In this document: positions 19,846-27,572 of the stretch, piece by piece
Layout: every line of letters begins with the position of its first letter
Numbering within the stretch: position 1 is the stretch's first letter
IMG/VR virus record: IMGVR_UViG_3300033571_026502
Location: 1-47,280 of that record
Reading direction: 5' to 3' (one strand)
DNA length: 47,280 nt
DNA from: a virus
Translations under genes and position numbers: made by a program
The notes under the pieces: generated by a model
What the model saw: the letters and a program-made list of their open reading frames with translations, nothing else
The model's database searches: none
Told to the model about the DNA's origin: nothing

Positions 19846-19873
19846 AATAAAAATGGGGGATATTTCACCCCCA
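19846..19873 (-). terminator. Rho-independent terminator between ssb and the GT4 gene
   Basis: On the minus strand TGGGGG pairs with CCCCCA across an 8-base loop and is followed by TTTTTATT (plus-strand 19846-19853). This is a textbook intrinsic terminator at the end of the ssb transcript. The ATG of the next gene begins immediately after the T-tract, so it could also act as an attenuator or partial readthrough point. Confidence 0.8.
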
Positions 19874-19909
19874 CTTAAAAAATCCTTTTAATTCACTAAG
19901 ACATCACTA

Positions 19910-20284
19910 TCAAAAAGCTACCGGTTCAGATTCTGACGAATTCTTACCAACTTTTGATAGTCTGGTTATCTTGGAGAAATTATTTACTCTTACCTTAAGA
20001 GTACTATGCTTTACTCCATCCTTTTCCCAAGAATCGTTTCGTAAAGATCCCTCGATCATTACTAAATCGCCCTTCTTGAATGAGGATCCTATAACCTCTG
20101 CACCACTATCCCAAGCTTCACAGTTAATAAAAGAAGTAATCTTATCCTTTTCTCCATTAGCTTTGGTATACTCTCTAGAAGTAGCGACTGTAAAATTAAC
20201 TACAGCAGTTTGCTTACCATTAGAACTGATAGTCCTCATTTCTGGATCACGAGCAAGATTACCTTTCAATAACGTAATATTCAT
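19910..20284 (-). CDS. ssb: Single-stranded DNA-binding protein
   Basis: 124 residues from the ATG at 20284, chosen because AAGGAG lies 6 bases upstream and MNITLLKGNLARDPE is the family's standard start; an ATG 36 bases earlier has no such site. The OB-fold follows the bacterial pattern: L-x-G-N-L-x-x-D-P-E, VNFTVATSREY, INCEAW, F-x-KGDLVMIEGSL and the final VRVNNF. The acidic tail of bacterial SSB is reduced to SSESEPVAF. It coats single-stranded DNA during replication and recombination. It has its own promoter upstream and a strong terminator downstream, so it is probably expressed as a separate, abundant unit. Confidence 0.95.
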   Translation of the reverse strand: MNITLLKGNLARDPEMRTISSNGKQTAVVNFTVATSREYTKANGEKDKITSFINCEAWDSGAEVIGSSFKKGDLVMIEGSLRNDSWEKDGVKHSTLKVRVNNFSKITRLSKVGKNSSESEPVAF

Positions 20285-20326
20285 ACAAATCTCCTTAGAG
20301 TTACAAAAGTTTAAAACCACTAGTAT

Positions 20327-20354
20327 ATAGTATCGGATGCTCTGGTTTTGTCAA
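20327..20354 (-). promoter_or_regulatory. Sigma70-like promoter of ssb
   Basis: On the minus strand a perfect TTGACA (20354-20349) is separated by 16 bases from TACTAT (20332-20327), about 45 bases before the ssb start. The -35 overlaps the TGA stop of the polymerase C-terminal gene. The -10 sits in the sequence CGATACTATA, which recurs in the gap upstream of phoH. TACTAT matches the consensus at 4 of 6 positions. Confidence 0.65.
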
Positions 20355-21964
20355 GCCGCCGGTACAAAACATTTTTCTACAACAAATCCATCCTTAGTTT
20401 TGGCTCTTGAGCCAGAAAAAACTAATATATTTTCTTCAAACAAATGGTGCTTATATGCTTCATATGTATCGGGAAAGAATATTACAGAATCTAAACTTCC
20501 TGTTTGATCTTCTATGGTCAAAAATGCCATTTCTTTGCCAGGATTTTTTCCTGTTTTTGTTTTAATAATATTTACATATGTTATTTCACCAGCTAGTAAT
20601 ATTTTTTTGGTATTACTCACTATGCTATTTTTAAAATCTTTGCATGTACTATTTGTCATATTAATATTATATGAATCTAATTTTGAACAAGAAATAGCGG
20701 TTCCTAAATAAGATGACTCGCTATCCGCTAGCCATTCAATTTTATCTACTAAAGAATATGGAGGACTAATATATGTGTGCAATAATGCTTGAATTGCTAG
20801 TTTTCTATTTTTATTAACTTTAATATGACTTATAAGAAATTGAAATATATCTTTAAGAGATACTTTTGTATCTGTTAATAATGGTAGTATATAACCTATT
20901 TCTTTGGCCGTTAGTGATGACGACAGTTCAAAATCAAATAGCACTTCTGTTCTATTTTTACCATAAAAATCAATAGCTCCAGCACTTATGATTGCTTTTG
21001 ATGCACTAGAGTTTATTTTATGCAAAACGTAAAATAACATTTGCAAATAATTCATTTTATTAATTGCATAATTTTTATTTATATCTTCTATTTTATTATA
21101 AACAGATAAACCCAAACCTTTTATATCTGTTAATCCAAAATATATTTTATTATCATATATTTCAAATAGCTTATTCATTAATCTTATATCTGGTAAGCAT
21201 ACTTGTATATCCATTTCATTTGCATTTTTAATGAGTTGCTTTATCTCTTGTTGTGGGTCTATCTTGTCCTTAGCAAATCTTAGATACGAACAAAAGAAGG
21301 CTTGTGGAAAATGCGCTTTAGTATATGCAGATAAATACGCATTCATAGCGTAGCTTACTGCATGAGATTTATTAAAACTATATCTTTGACTTTTTTCGAT
21401 CCATCCAAAGATTTCTTGGGCATCTTCTTCATCTACTATATTTTCTTTTTTACACCCATCTAAAAATTTACCTTTAATTTCGGCCATTAATTTAACGTCT
21501 TTTTTACCAATACTCTTTCTCAGAGAGTCGCTTTCTGATAAACTAAACCCGGCTATGTCTTTTGCTATCTGAATAGCCTGTTCTTGATAGATTAATTCTC
21601 CTAGCGTAGTATTTAGTATCGGCTCTAAAGACGGATGAAAGTAGTCGATACTCTCTTTAAGATTTTTCTTATCTATATAGTGATTTGTTACACTTTTACC
21701 ATCTCTCATAGCCTCAAGAGATCCTGGGCGAAGAATAGAAATAAGAGCAGATAATTGTTCTATATTTTCTGGTTTTAGCTTTTTAGCAATACTTTGTCCT
21801 AGTCTACTTTCTAATTGAAATACTCCTTTGGTATTTCCGTCAGATAGCAATTCCCAAGTTTTTTTACAATTCAAATTTATATTCTCTATTTTGGGAGAAA
21901 ATATAATTTTATTATCATCAAAACACTCAAAAGAACACCCGCAACTAAATTGTAATCTAGACAT
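20351..21964 (-). CDS. dnaE: DNA polymerase III alpha subunit, C-terminal half (fingers to OB fold)
   Basis: 537 residues. After a short N-terminal segment with CGCSFEC (residues 8-14), the fingers domain starts at TKGVFQLES (about 45-53), the canonical entry after the palm. SLRKSIGKK and RYSFNKSHAVSYA (about 194-205) are conserved fingers motifs. The C-terminal 100 residues form the OB fold (ILLAGEITYV...EMAFLTIEDQTGSLDSVIF). It lacks the PHP domain and palm, which are encoded by the separate gene at 22824-24668; together the two pieces total about 1150 residues, the normal DnaE size. Its ATG overlaps the exonuclease stop by 8 bases, so translation is coupled. The two proteins must associate to polymerise; that is inference. 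Confidence 0.9.
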   Translation of the reverse strand: MSRLQFSCGCSFECFDDNKIIFSPKIENINLNCKKTWELLSDGNTKGVFQLESRLGQSIAKKLKPENIEQLSALISILRPGSLEAMRDGKSVTNHYIDKKNLKESIDYFHPSLEPILNTTLGELIYQEQAIQIAKDIAGFSLSESDSLRKSIGKKDVKLMAEIKGKFLDGCKKENIVDEEDAQEIFGWIEKSQRYSFNKSHAVSYAMNAYLSAYTKAHFPQAFFCSYLRFAKDKIDPQQEIKQLIKNANEMDIQVCLPDIRLMNKLFEIYDNKIYFGLTDIKGLGLSVYNKIEDINKNYAINKMNYLQMLFYVLHKINSSASKAIISAGAIDFYGKNRTEVLFDFELSSSLTAKEIGYILPLLTDTKVSLKDIFQFLISHIKVNKNRKLAIQALLHTYISPPYSLVDKIEWLADSESSYLGTAISCSKLDSYNINMTNSTCKDFKNSIVSNTKKILLAGEITYVNIIKTKTGKNPGKEMAFLTIEDQTGSLDSVIFFPDTYEAYKHHLFEENILVFSGSRAKTKDGFVVEKCFVPAA

Positions 21965-22655
21965 TAATAAAAGAATCCTTAAACTTAACTTTTTTACTCA
22001 AATTTCTGTGTAGCTTTAAAAATCTTATCATAATCTCTGCTGTATCTTTAACGTCTTTCAGAGCATCGTGAGCACCATCTTTTGATATGCCCAAATAATC
22101 TCTAAGATTATCTAATGTATAATTCTTAAGCTCATTGTTTCCTTCAAACCAATAGAATACCAAATTCATTATATCCACAACATCTCTGGGATAAAATAAT
22201 GAAGTAGCACCCTCTTTATTTACATTATTATATTTTTGACTTAATCTATTAATGATTTTCATATCAAATCTATTAATGTTATAGCCAGCAGCTATAGGAG
22301 CAGAAAAACAGCTTTTCTTTGATTTAGTTTTTGTATGATACAGCTCAAGATAAGACACAAATCTTTCCCAACTATTTTTTTGGTCAGGATATTTCTTCCA
22401 ATCGCTGAGAATATCTTCTTTAGAACATCCCCTAACTTTAGAATGAAAATCTAAAACATCGCTATCTCCATATGTATAACTACTATCTTCCGAAACTTTT
22501 TCTGGCTTAAGATTAATATTAAATTCAGAATTGTTAATTATTTCTAAATTTATTGGATCAATCATTATGGCCGCTATCTGAACCGGACTACAAACCTCTG
22601 GATCTGATCCATCGGTTTCCATATCAAAAACACAAATTTTTTGCAAATTAGGCAT
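21957..22655 (-). CDS. DEDDh 3'-5' exonuclease (DnaQ/epsilon-like)
   Basis: 232 residues from the ATG at 22655; a longer frame upstream merely overlaps the small gene before it. ExoI is VFDMETDG (Asp11 and Glu13), ExoII is YNINRFDMKII with its Asp, ExoIII is HDALKDVKDTAEIM, which makes it DEDDh. It probably proofreads for the split polymerase: it lies between the two polymerase halves and overlaps both the small gene before it and the dnaE-C gene after it. A weak GGTGG precedes the start, so reinitiation after the upstream stop is likely. A 3'-5' exonuclease located elsewhere in nucleotide recycling is the alternative. Confidence 0.88.
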   Translation of the reverse strand: MPNLQKICVFDMETDGSDPEVCSPVQIAAIMIDPINLEIINNSEFNINLKPEKVSEDSSYTYGDSDVLDFHSKVRGCSKEDILSDWKKYPDQKNSWERFVSYLELYHTKTKSKKSCFSAPIAAGYNINRFDMKIINRLSQKYNNVNKEGATSLFYPRDVVDIMNLVFYWFEGNNELKNYTLDNLRDYLGISKDGAHDALKDVKDTAEIMIRFLKLHRNLSKKVKFKDSFINV

Positions 22656-22827
22656 TAACCACCACTGATGTTCCTGGTTGAATATATGTTGTATTATTAC
22701 TATCATTAGATGCTTTTGCATTAATTGTGCGACAGCAGCTAACTCTAATATCTTCTGTCTTTACAAACTCTTGACCATTATAAAGAAAACGATCACCCAC
22801 TTTTAAATCTTGAAATAATTTATTCAT
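22648..22827 (-). CDS. Small conserved phage protein between polymerase halves (59 residues)
   Basis: Found by reading the gap: ATG at 22827, TAA at 22648-22650. The start overlaps the stop of dnaE-N (ATGA) and AAGGAG stands 7 bases before it. The protein begins MNKLFQDLKVGDRF, continues YNGQEFVKTEDIRVSCC, and ends with an Asn/Thr-rich strand and PGTSVVVNA. The LKVGDxFxYNGxE...CC pattern is a recurrent small all-beta phage protein; no function is established. Its placement between polymerase halves and ahead of the exonuclease could mean a polymerase accessory, but that is inference. Confidence 0.8.
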   Translation of the reverse strand: MNKLFQDLKVGDRFLYNGQEFVKTEDIRVSCCRTINAKASNDSNNTTYIQPGTSVVVNA

Positions 22828-24668
22828 AATTGAACTCCTTGACTATATAGAATATCTGAAATATGCATGGCTTTGTCTAAGAACGCTAGTCCTAGAACGT
22901 CAAATTTTATTACCCCAAGAGCCTCTAAATCGTGCATCTCCATTCCAGCAATTATTTGGTCATTTTTATTGTCGTATATCATAGGACAAATGTCCTCCAA
23001 ATTTTCTTTTGAGATAACAACACCAGCCGCATGTTTGGACTGATTGGATTTTGTACCCTCCAATCTTATAGCCTGTTCGAATCTTTTTGCAAGCGGCCCA
23101 TCTAGAGTATTGTCATCTTTTATAGAACACCACTCTTTCAGTTTATCAGGATTGTTTTCTAAAGCCCACCGTATAATACTGGATTCTCCGGTCTCTTCTT
23201 TCATTTCTTGCAATTCATCTGCTATTTTTGCTTCGTCAGGAATGTATTTTGTTATATTATTCATCTCTTCGAAACTAATATTACCGTATACTCTTAGTAC
23301 TTCTTTTAGAGCTCCTCTGCCTTTCATCGTATTAAAAGTTAACATTTGAGCAACTCTTTTTTCTCCATACTTTGATTTTACATATTCGATCACATTATCT
23401 CGTTTATTGATAGGAATATCTATATCAATATCCGGTAATGATACTCTATCTTTTGTTGATCTGCCAATATTATAAAATCTTTCAAAAATTAAATTATATG
23501 GAATAGGATCTATATTAGTAATTCCAATCAAATAAGACACCAAACATCCAGCAGCAGATCCTCGTCCTGGGCCGGCTAACCAATTATTATTCTTTACATA
23601 ATTAACTATATCTTGAACAATAAGAAAATAACTACTTAAACCAGCACCTTGAAGAACATCTAGTTCATTCTTAATTCTATCAACATAATATTGCTGATTA
23701 TCTTTGTCTACTCTTGGTCCTATTTTATCTCTCCACCCGTTTCTGCATAATTCTCTTAAATACTCATCCGGCTTAAGATTATTAGGACAATCAAATATCG
23801 GCAAAAGAGGCTTATTGGTTATGTCGTAATTCTCACATAAATCTGATACATAGTTGGTATTTTCTAATTCTTCTGTTTGATGAATATCTAATAATTCCTC
23901 ATAAGATGGAATATGATACTTATCAGACTTGAAAAAACATCCCATAGGAACAGATTCATTGGAGATAATTTTTCTATTTATTTCTGATAATGTTAATTTT
24001 AGATTATTACATATTAGAATTCTTTGATCAACAGAATCTTCTGTCCTGCAATAATGAGCATCCGGAGTTGCAATTACTTTAGTGTTTGTTTTAGAAGCTA
24101 TTCTTCTAATAGTCTCCGTTAGCTCAACTTGTTCTGTGCAGTTTTCTTGATCTATTAATTGTGCTTCTAAATAGAAATTATCCTTGCCAAAAATATCTTT
24201 CATTTTTGATACAAAATTTACTCCTATACTCATCGGATTTTCTTGATCTTGAATCAAATTGGCTAGTGTTGATCCAAGATGACCACAAAATCCAATAATA
24301 TTACCATCTAATAGATTCTTTAGATGATCAAAATCCAATCTGGGTTTGTGATAGAAAAAATCAGGATTATTCGATTTTGAAACAATCTTGATTAATGTTT
24401 TCCATCCATCATAATTTTTAGCTAATAGTAAAAAGTGAGATAACTTACTATTATCTTTAGTTTTTTCTGAGGGATCTTTTTCTGATACGTAAATTTCACA
24501 ACCAAGAATAGGCTTTATACCATTCTTCTTCATGAGAGAATGAAATTGTACAGCACCTGAAATTGTGCCGTGATCGGTTAATGCACAAGATTTTGCTCCA
24601 ATCTCAATGCATCTTTCTGCGATCTGCTGCGGCTTGCTTAGTCCATCCAAAAGTGAGTAATGAGTCAC
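22824..24668 (-). CDS. dnaE: DNA polymerase III alpha subunit, N-terminal half (PHP and palm)
   Basis: 614 residues counted from a GTG at 24668. PHP domain: ALTDHG, ILGCEIYV, and ATPDAHYC are metal-site motifs. Palm: LPDIDIDI near residue 412 and IKFDVLGL near 589 supply all three catalytic aspartates. The protein stops about 20 residues after the last Asp, where DnaE normally runs on into the fingers. The usual first PHP motif (HxHS/T) is encoded just upstream (24672-24713) in the same frame but is cut off by TAA at 24669-24671. A good TAGGAG site precedes the upstream ATG, none precedes the GTG. So the true product may involve readthrough or bypass, or be a restart product lacking two metal ligands. 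Confidence 0.88.
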   Translation of the reverse strand: MTHYSLLDGLSKPQQIAERCIEIGAKSCALTDHGTISGAVQFHSLMKKNGIKPILGCEIYVSEKDPSEKTKDNSKLSHFLLLAKNYDGWKTLIKIVSKSNNPDFFYHKPRLDFDHLKNLLDGNIIGFCGHLGSTLANLIQDQENPMSIGVNFVSKMKDIFGKDNFYLEAQLIDQENCTEQVELTETIRRIASKTNTKVIATPDAHYCRTEDSVDQRILICNNLKLTLSEINRKIISNESVPMGCFFKSDKYHIPSYEELLDIHQTEELENTNYVSDLCENYDITNKPLLPIFDCPNNLKPDEYLRELCRNGWRDKIGPRVDKDNQQYYVDRIKNELDVLQGAGLSSYFLIVQDIVNYVKNNNWLAGPGRGSAAGCLVSYLIGITNIDPIPYNLIFERFYNIGRSTKDRVSLPDIDIDIPINKRDNVIEYVKSKYGEKRVAQMLTFNTMKGRGALKEVLRVYGNISFEEMNNITKYIPDEAKIADELQEMKEETGESSIIRWALENNPDKLKEWCSIKDDNTLDGPLAKRFEQAIRLEGTKSNQSKHAAGVVISKENLEDICPMIYDNKNDQIIAGMEMHDLEALGVIKFDVLGLAFLDKAMHISDILYSQGVQL

Positions 24669-24670
24669 TT
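24651..24670. repeat. Inverted repeat at the dnaE-N stop/GTG junction
   Basis: AAGTGA-GTAATGAG-TCACTT: a perfect 6-bp stem with an 8-base loop. It covers the GTG and two bases of the in-frame TAA, so the hairpin would form directly after the HxHS codons in the mRNA. The position is notable given the interrupted motif; a role is inference. Confidence 0.5.
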
Positions 24671-24713
24671 AGGAATGGACATGCAGAGGCGTATAGCCTT
24701 TGGACACGTCCAT
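24669..24713 (-). other. 14-codon leader carrying the first PHP motif, ended by in-frame TAA
   Basis: The ATG at 24713 has TAGGAG 8 bases before it, next to the stop of the nuclease gene. It encodes MDVSKGYTPLHVHS and then TAA, in frame with the following dnaE-N sequence that continues VTHYSLLDG. In DnaE proteins HxHS/T is followed directly by xYSxLDG, so this leader is clearly the polymerase N-terminus, separated by nine extra bases that include the stop. Confidence 0.75.
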
Positions 24714-24724
24714 TTTTAAAACTC

Positions 24725-25723
24725 CTATTCTGTTGATCCGGGGGATTTATACGAGCCAAACGAGTGATTTGGCGACTTGTATCTTTCTACCACATAGTCC
24801 ATACCATGCAAGTCCAAATCATGACGAATTTGTTCACATTTTGTCATATACAAGCCGTGTTGACTAATCTGATTATCTCTATACTCAATAATTGGATTTA
24901 TCGATGTATTCTCAAATGTTGTTTTGCCAAAATGGCACAGTTTTGTACACATCCAACATTTATTTAATCTTGGTTTTTTAGTAAGTTTTATAATCTCAAA
25001 TTTTCTTCTTAGCATATCTTCTGTTGCAGCCAAATCTTTTTTATCAAAACAAATTGAGAAAGGTCCGCCGTCATTGATAAAGTAGATAGAGAATATAATA
25101 TGATCTATGTGAGGATATAGCTTACTTATGGCATAATGGTAAATTCTTAATTGTGGATCTTTTTCTAATTTCTCTAGAGTCTTTTCCTCTCCGGTTGCCC
25201 AATCAAGTCTTCTACCAGTTTTCCAGTCTATTATCTCTATCGTATTTTTATTGGCCAGAGTAATTAGGTCTATTGTTCCTTTTAATCCTAAATGCCCAGA
25301 TAAATCGCCATCTGGTGTTTTAAAATCATATTTAGCCCAAGGTTTTTCTATTATAAAATCAAAATGCTGCTCTGGAGATATTATATCTCTGTTTCTAGGA
25401 TCAAACATACCATTGTTAAATTCTATTGCTTTATAAACCCAGGACTTGCAATCTCTCAAATCTTTATCGGACCATTTATGGTGACTATTAGCAGAAGTAT
25501 AGAATTTATATGTTTGATTAATAATTGTGTCTAAATCATAGTTTGATACATCTACTTTGCCTATAGTATCATCATCAAAAAATGGCACATTATCTTGTTG
25601 GCACTTTTTGATTACTGCCAAAATTTCTAAAACCTTATGGGTAATTGTGCCTTTATCTGCCTTTTGTCCTGATGGCCCTCTCCAGCCGAGAACATATTCA
25701 ATAAAATATTGTTGTTCGCACAT
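24725..25723 (-). CDS. PD-(D/E)XK nuclease, RecB/Cas4-like
   Basis: 332 residues from the ATG at 25723. The core reads GTIDLI, then IEIIDWKTGR about 15 residues later (D...D/E-x-K), then QLRIYHYAI, the standard RecB-family order. CWMCTKLCHFG near residues 255-265 could help hold a metal cluster as in Cas4-like nucleases, although a four-Cys set is not complete in what I see. The frame is open upstream for about 19 more codons without an ATG, encoding TTYFRSSSYNTHG; such an SSS...MCEQQYFIEYVLG start is what this family normally has, so a non-ATG start (ATT at 25768, with AAGGGG about 9 bases before) is plausible. It overlaps or abuts the dNMP kinase stop. Likely acts on DNA ends in replication or recombination. 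Confidence 0.8.
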   Translation of the reverse strand: MCEQQYFIEYVLGWRGPSGQKADKGTITHKVLEILAVIKKCQQDNVPFFDDDTIGKVDVSNYDLDTIINQTYKFYTSANSHHKWSDKDLRDCKSWVYKAIEFNNGMFDPRNRDIISPEQHFDFIIEKPWAKYDFKTPDGDLSGHLGLKGTIDLITLANKNTIEIIDWKTGRRLDWATGEEKTLEKLEKDPQLRIYHYAISKLYPHIDHIIFSIYFINDGGPFSICFDKKDLAATEDMLRRKFEIIKLTKKPRLNKCWMCTKLCHFGKTTFENTSINPIIEYRDNQISQHGLYMTKCEQIRHDLDLHGMDYVVERYKSPNHSFGSYKSPGSTE

Positions 25724-25761
25724 TCCATGAGTATTGTAACTAGAGCTTCTAAAATATGTTG

Positions 25762-26412
25762 TTATAATGGTAGTAGCCCCTTCTTAGTAAGAAATTTATT
25801 TAATTCGTAGCATTGTTGTTCTATATTCATTAGCTTATTATCAATAATAAGATCAAAATTAGTTTGATCATAATTATCAGGATCCAAAGCAGTTTCGCTA
25901 GAGTGATCAGAGTTAAATGGGTTTCGTGTTAGTTTAATTACTAATCCACCTATATTTTTAAATTTCTCAACCTCATTAATAAATCTTATGTCACAGCATA
26001 AGGCTACGGATATTTGTTCTCTTTTTATTTTATTTAACATTCCATTGACCCAAATATCACTATCAATTTTTCTAAATATATCGGTACCAATAAATTGCAT
26101 AACTTGCCTTGCTGTCATGAATCCACTAGGATCATAATCGTTAGCAAACGTCCAGGATTGTTCGAATCCCGGCATATTTTTCCATTCTAAATGAGTTAAA
26201 CTATTTTTTTCTTCATCGCTTCCGTAGCACTGATCATTACTTAATCCAAAAAGATTCATACAAATATCTTGTTTAAGAGGATCAGCTAGACTATAAATTT
26301 TTGTAGGAATATTATTTTGATTATATAAATTAGATACATAATCAGCACATGTATTTTTACCAGACTGTTTTCTTCCGGCAAAACCTATAATTATTTGTTT
26401 ACTATTAGTCAT
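25762..26412 (-). CDS. Deoxynucleoside monophosphate kinase
   Basis: 216 residues. P-loop GFAGRKQSGKNT at about 10-21, then YSLADPLKQDI with the LADPLK motif typical of phage dNMP kinases (T4 gp1 type), RQVMQFIGTDIFRK, and IRFINEVEKFKNIGG (the substrate or lid region). Phosphorylates dNMPs to dNDPs, feeding dNTP synthesis together with the dUTPase, dCMP deaminase and NrdAB encoded about 10 kb away. Starts at the last base of the primase stop (1-base overlap). The adjacent nuclease overlaps its end. Family assignment is firm; the exact substrate range is not visible. Confidence 0.88.
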   Translation of the reverse strand: MTNSKQIIIGFAGRKQSGKNTCADYVSNLYNQNNIPTKIYSLADPLKQDICMNLFGLSNDQCYGSDEEKNSLTHLEWKNMPGFEQSWTFANDYDPSGFMTARQVMQFIGTDIFRKIDSDIWVNGMLNKIKREQISVALCCDIRFINEVEKFKNIGGLVIKLTRNPFNSDHSSETALDPDNYDQTNFDLIIDNKLMNIEQQCYELNKFLTKKGLLPL

Positions 26413-27572
26413 TATGCTATATTATTAATTTGTGGAAGTATATGTTCTTTAATTTGATTTGCTGTCATTTCTCCAATATCATTATGAGATATAGATAATT
26501 TATGAATATTATATATCTTATGACATTTTGACACAATCGATTCTGCCGCTTTGTGTCCGGGTTCATCATTATCCATAGCTATAATAAGTGTCATAGCACC
26601 AGAAGTGTCTAATAACATTTTCTGGTAATTCGACAAATTAGTTCCAAATATAGCAACAGAGTTGTGGATACCAGCTTCTTCTAGCTTCCAAACATTTCCC
26701 GGACTTTCTACTATTATTGCCTTTTTACTATCTTTGATATGTTCCTTAGCGAACCAAAAATTATATAGATTATTCTGTGATTTAAAGTTTAAGCTATGTC
26801 TCCATTTGCTATGCTTATACATTTCATAGTCCGATGGGCAGTCGCTGTCGTGATAGTGATCACATTTATCGCATTTGCCAAAAATACTACGACCAGAACA
26901 TCCTGTCATAAATTTATAGTCAATATCATATACAGGAACAACGGATCTATTATGCATTTCTTTACCAGGATTTATACAATCTCCAACATCGTACTTATCC
27001 AGTATTTCGGAGCTAAATCCCCTATCTATAAAATATTGTGATGGTATAGATAAAGAATTTCTAATTTGCTGTCTTTTTACACAGTTCGTGTTTTGATTAG
27101 TGTTCTCAGAAGTGGATATTACTGATACTGTGTTAGAAAAATTGGTCTTTTCTATATGAGATTTATCGACCTTAATATCTGATACTCTTTGATTTAGAAA
27201 CTTTTCAGCAAATTGTACCGCTTCGTCAAACGAATATGCTTTGTCTCCATTTTTGGTCCAACCATAATCTTGATGAGATAACACACCACGAATAAATCCT
27301 AATATGGAGGATTTAAAAACTTCTTCACAGCCATGAGATCTACACTTCCAATTACCTCTATATTTTTCTCCATCTGGATATAAATTAAATGCAGATATAT
27401 TATCGCCACCATGAATTGGACAACTCATAGAGATAAATCTACCTGTAATTTTATACTCAAGACTGAAATAAGATAGTAAATCTTCTACCCTATCACATAC
27501 TCTATCAGATAAAATCTTTAATTTGTGTTGATTATGCGAACGAGATTGTTTCTTCTGTATCATTATTGTCAT
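26412..27572 (-). CDS. DNA primase (CHC2 zinc finger plus Toprim)
   Basis: 386 residues. Zinc-binding CPIHGGDN (Cys51, His54) pairs with WKCRSHGC (Cys77, Cys82), as in DnaG/CHC2 domains. The Toprim core follows: AIIVESPGN with its Glu near residue 289, and IIAMDNDEPGHKAA near 335 with the DxD. It synthesises RNA primers for replication, partnering the DnaB helicase whose gene it overlaps by 41 bases; the start could be at residue 1 or 4. The C-terminal helicase-binding domain of DnaG is short or absent. Confidence 0.92.
   Translation of the reverse strand: MTIMIQKKQSRSHNQHKLKILSDRVCDRVEDLLSYFSLEYKITGRFISMSCPIHGGDNISAFNLYPDGEKYRGNWKCRSHGCEEVFKSSILGFIRGVLSHQDYGWTKNGDKAYSFDEAVQFAEKFLNQRVSDIKVDKSHIEKTNFSNTVSVISTSENTNQNTNCVKRQQIRNSLSIPSQYFIDRGFSSEILDKYDVGDCINPGKEMHNRSVVPVYDIDYKFMTGCSGRSIFGKCDKCDHYHDSDCPSDYEMYKHSKWRHSLNFKSQNNLYNFWFAKEHIKDSKKAIIVESPGNVWKLEEAGIHNSVAIFGTNLSNYQKMLLDTSGAMTLIIAMDNDEPGHKAAESIVSKCHKIYNIHKLSISHNDIGEMTANQIKEHILPQINNIA

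Noticed and set aside
20351-24668. Cyanobacterial-type split intein explaining the split DnaE
   Set aside because: Neither half has intein blocks or the Cys/His/Asn splice residues, and the break is about 197 residues before the cyanobacterial site.
22824-24713. Alternative genetic code with TAA read as an amino acid
   Set aside because: TAA, TAG and TGA all terminate other genes in the window (for example 3788, 11497 and 11139), so code-wide reassignment is unlikely.
26159-26175. TTCGAATCCCGG resembling a tRNA T-loop region
   Set aside because: It lies inside the dNMP kinase coding frame, with no matching acceptor stem or anticodon arm nearby.
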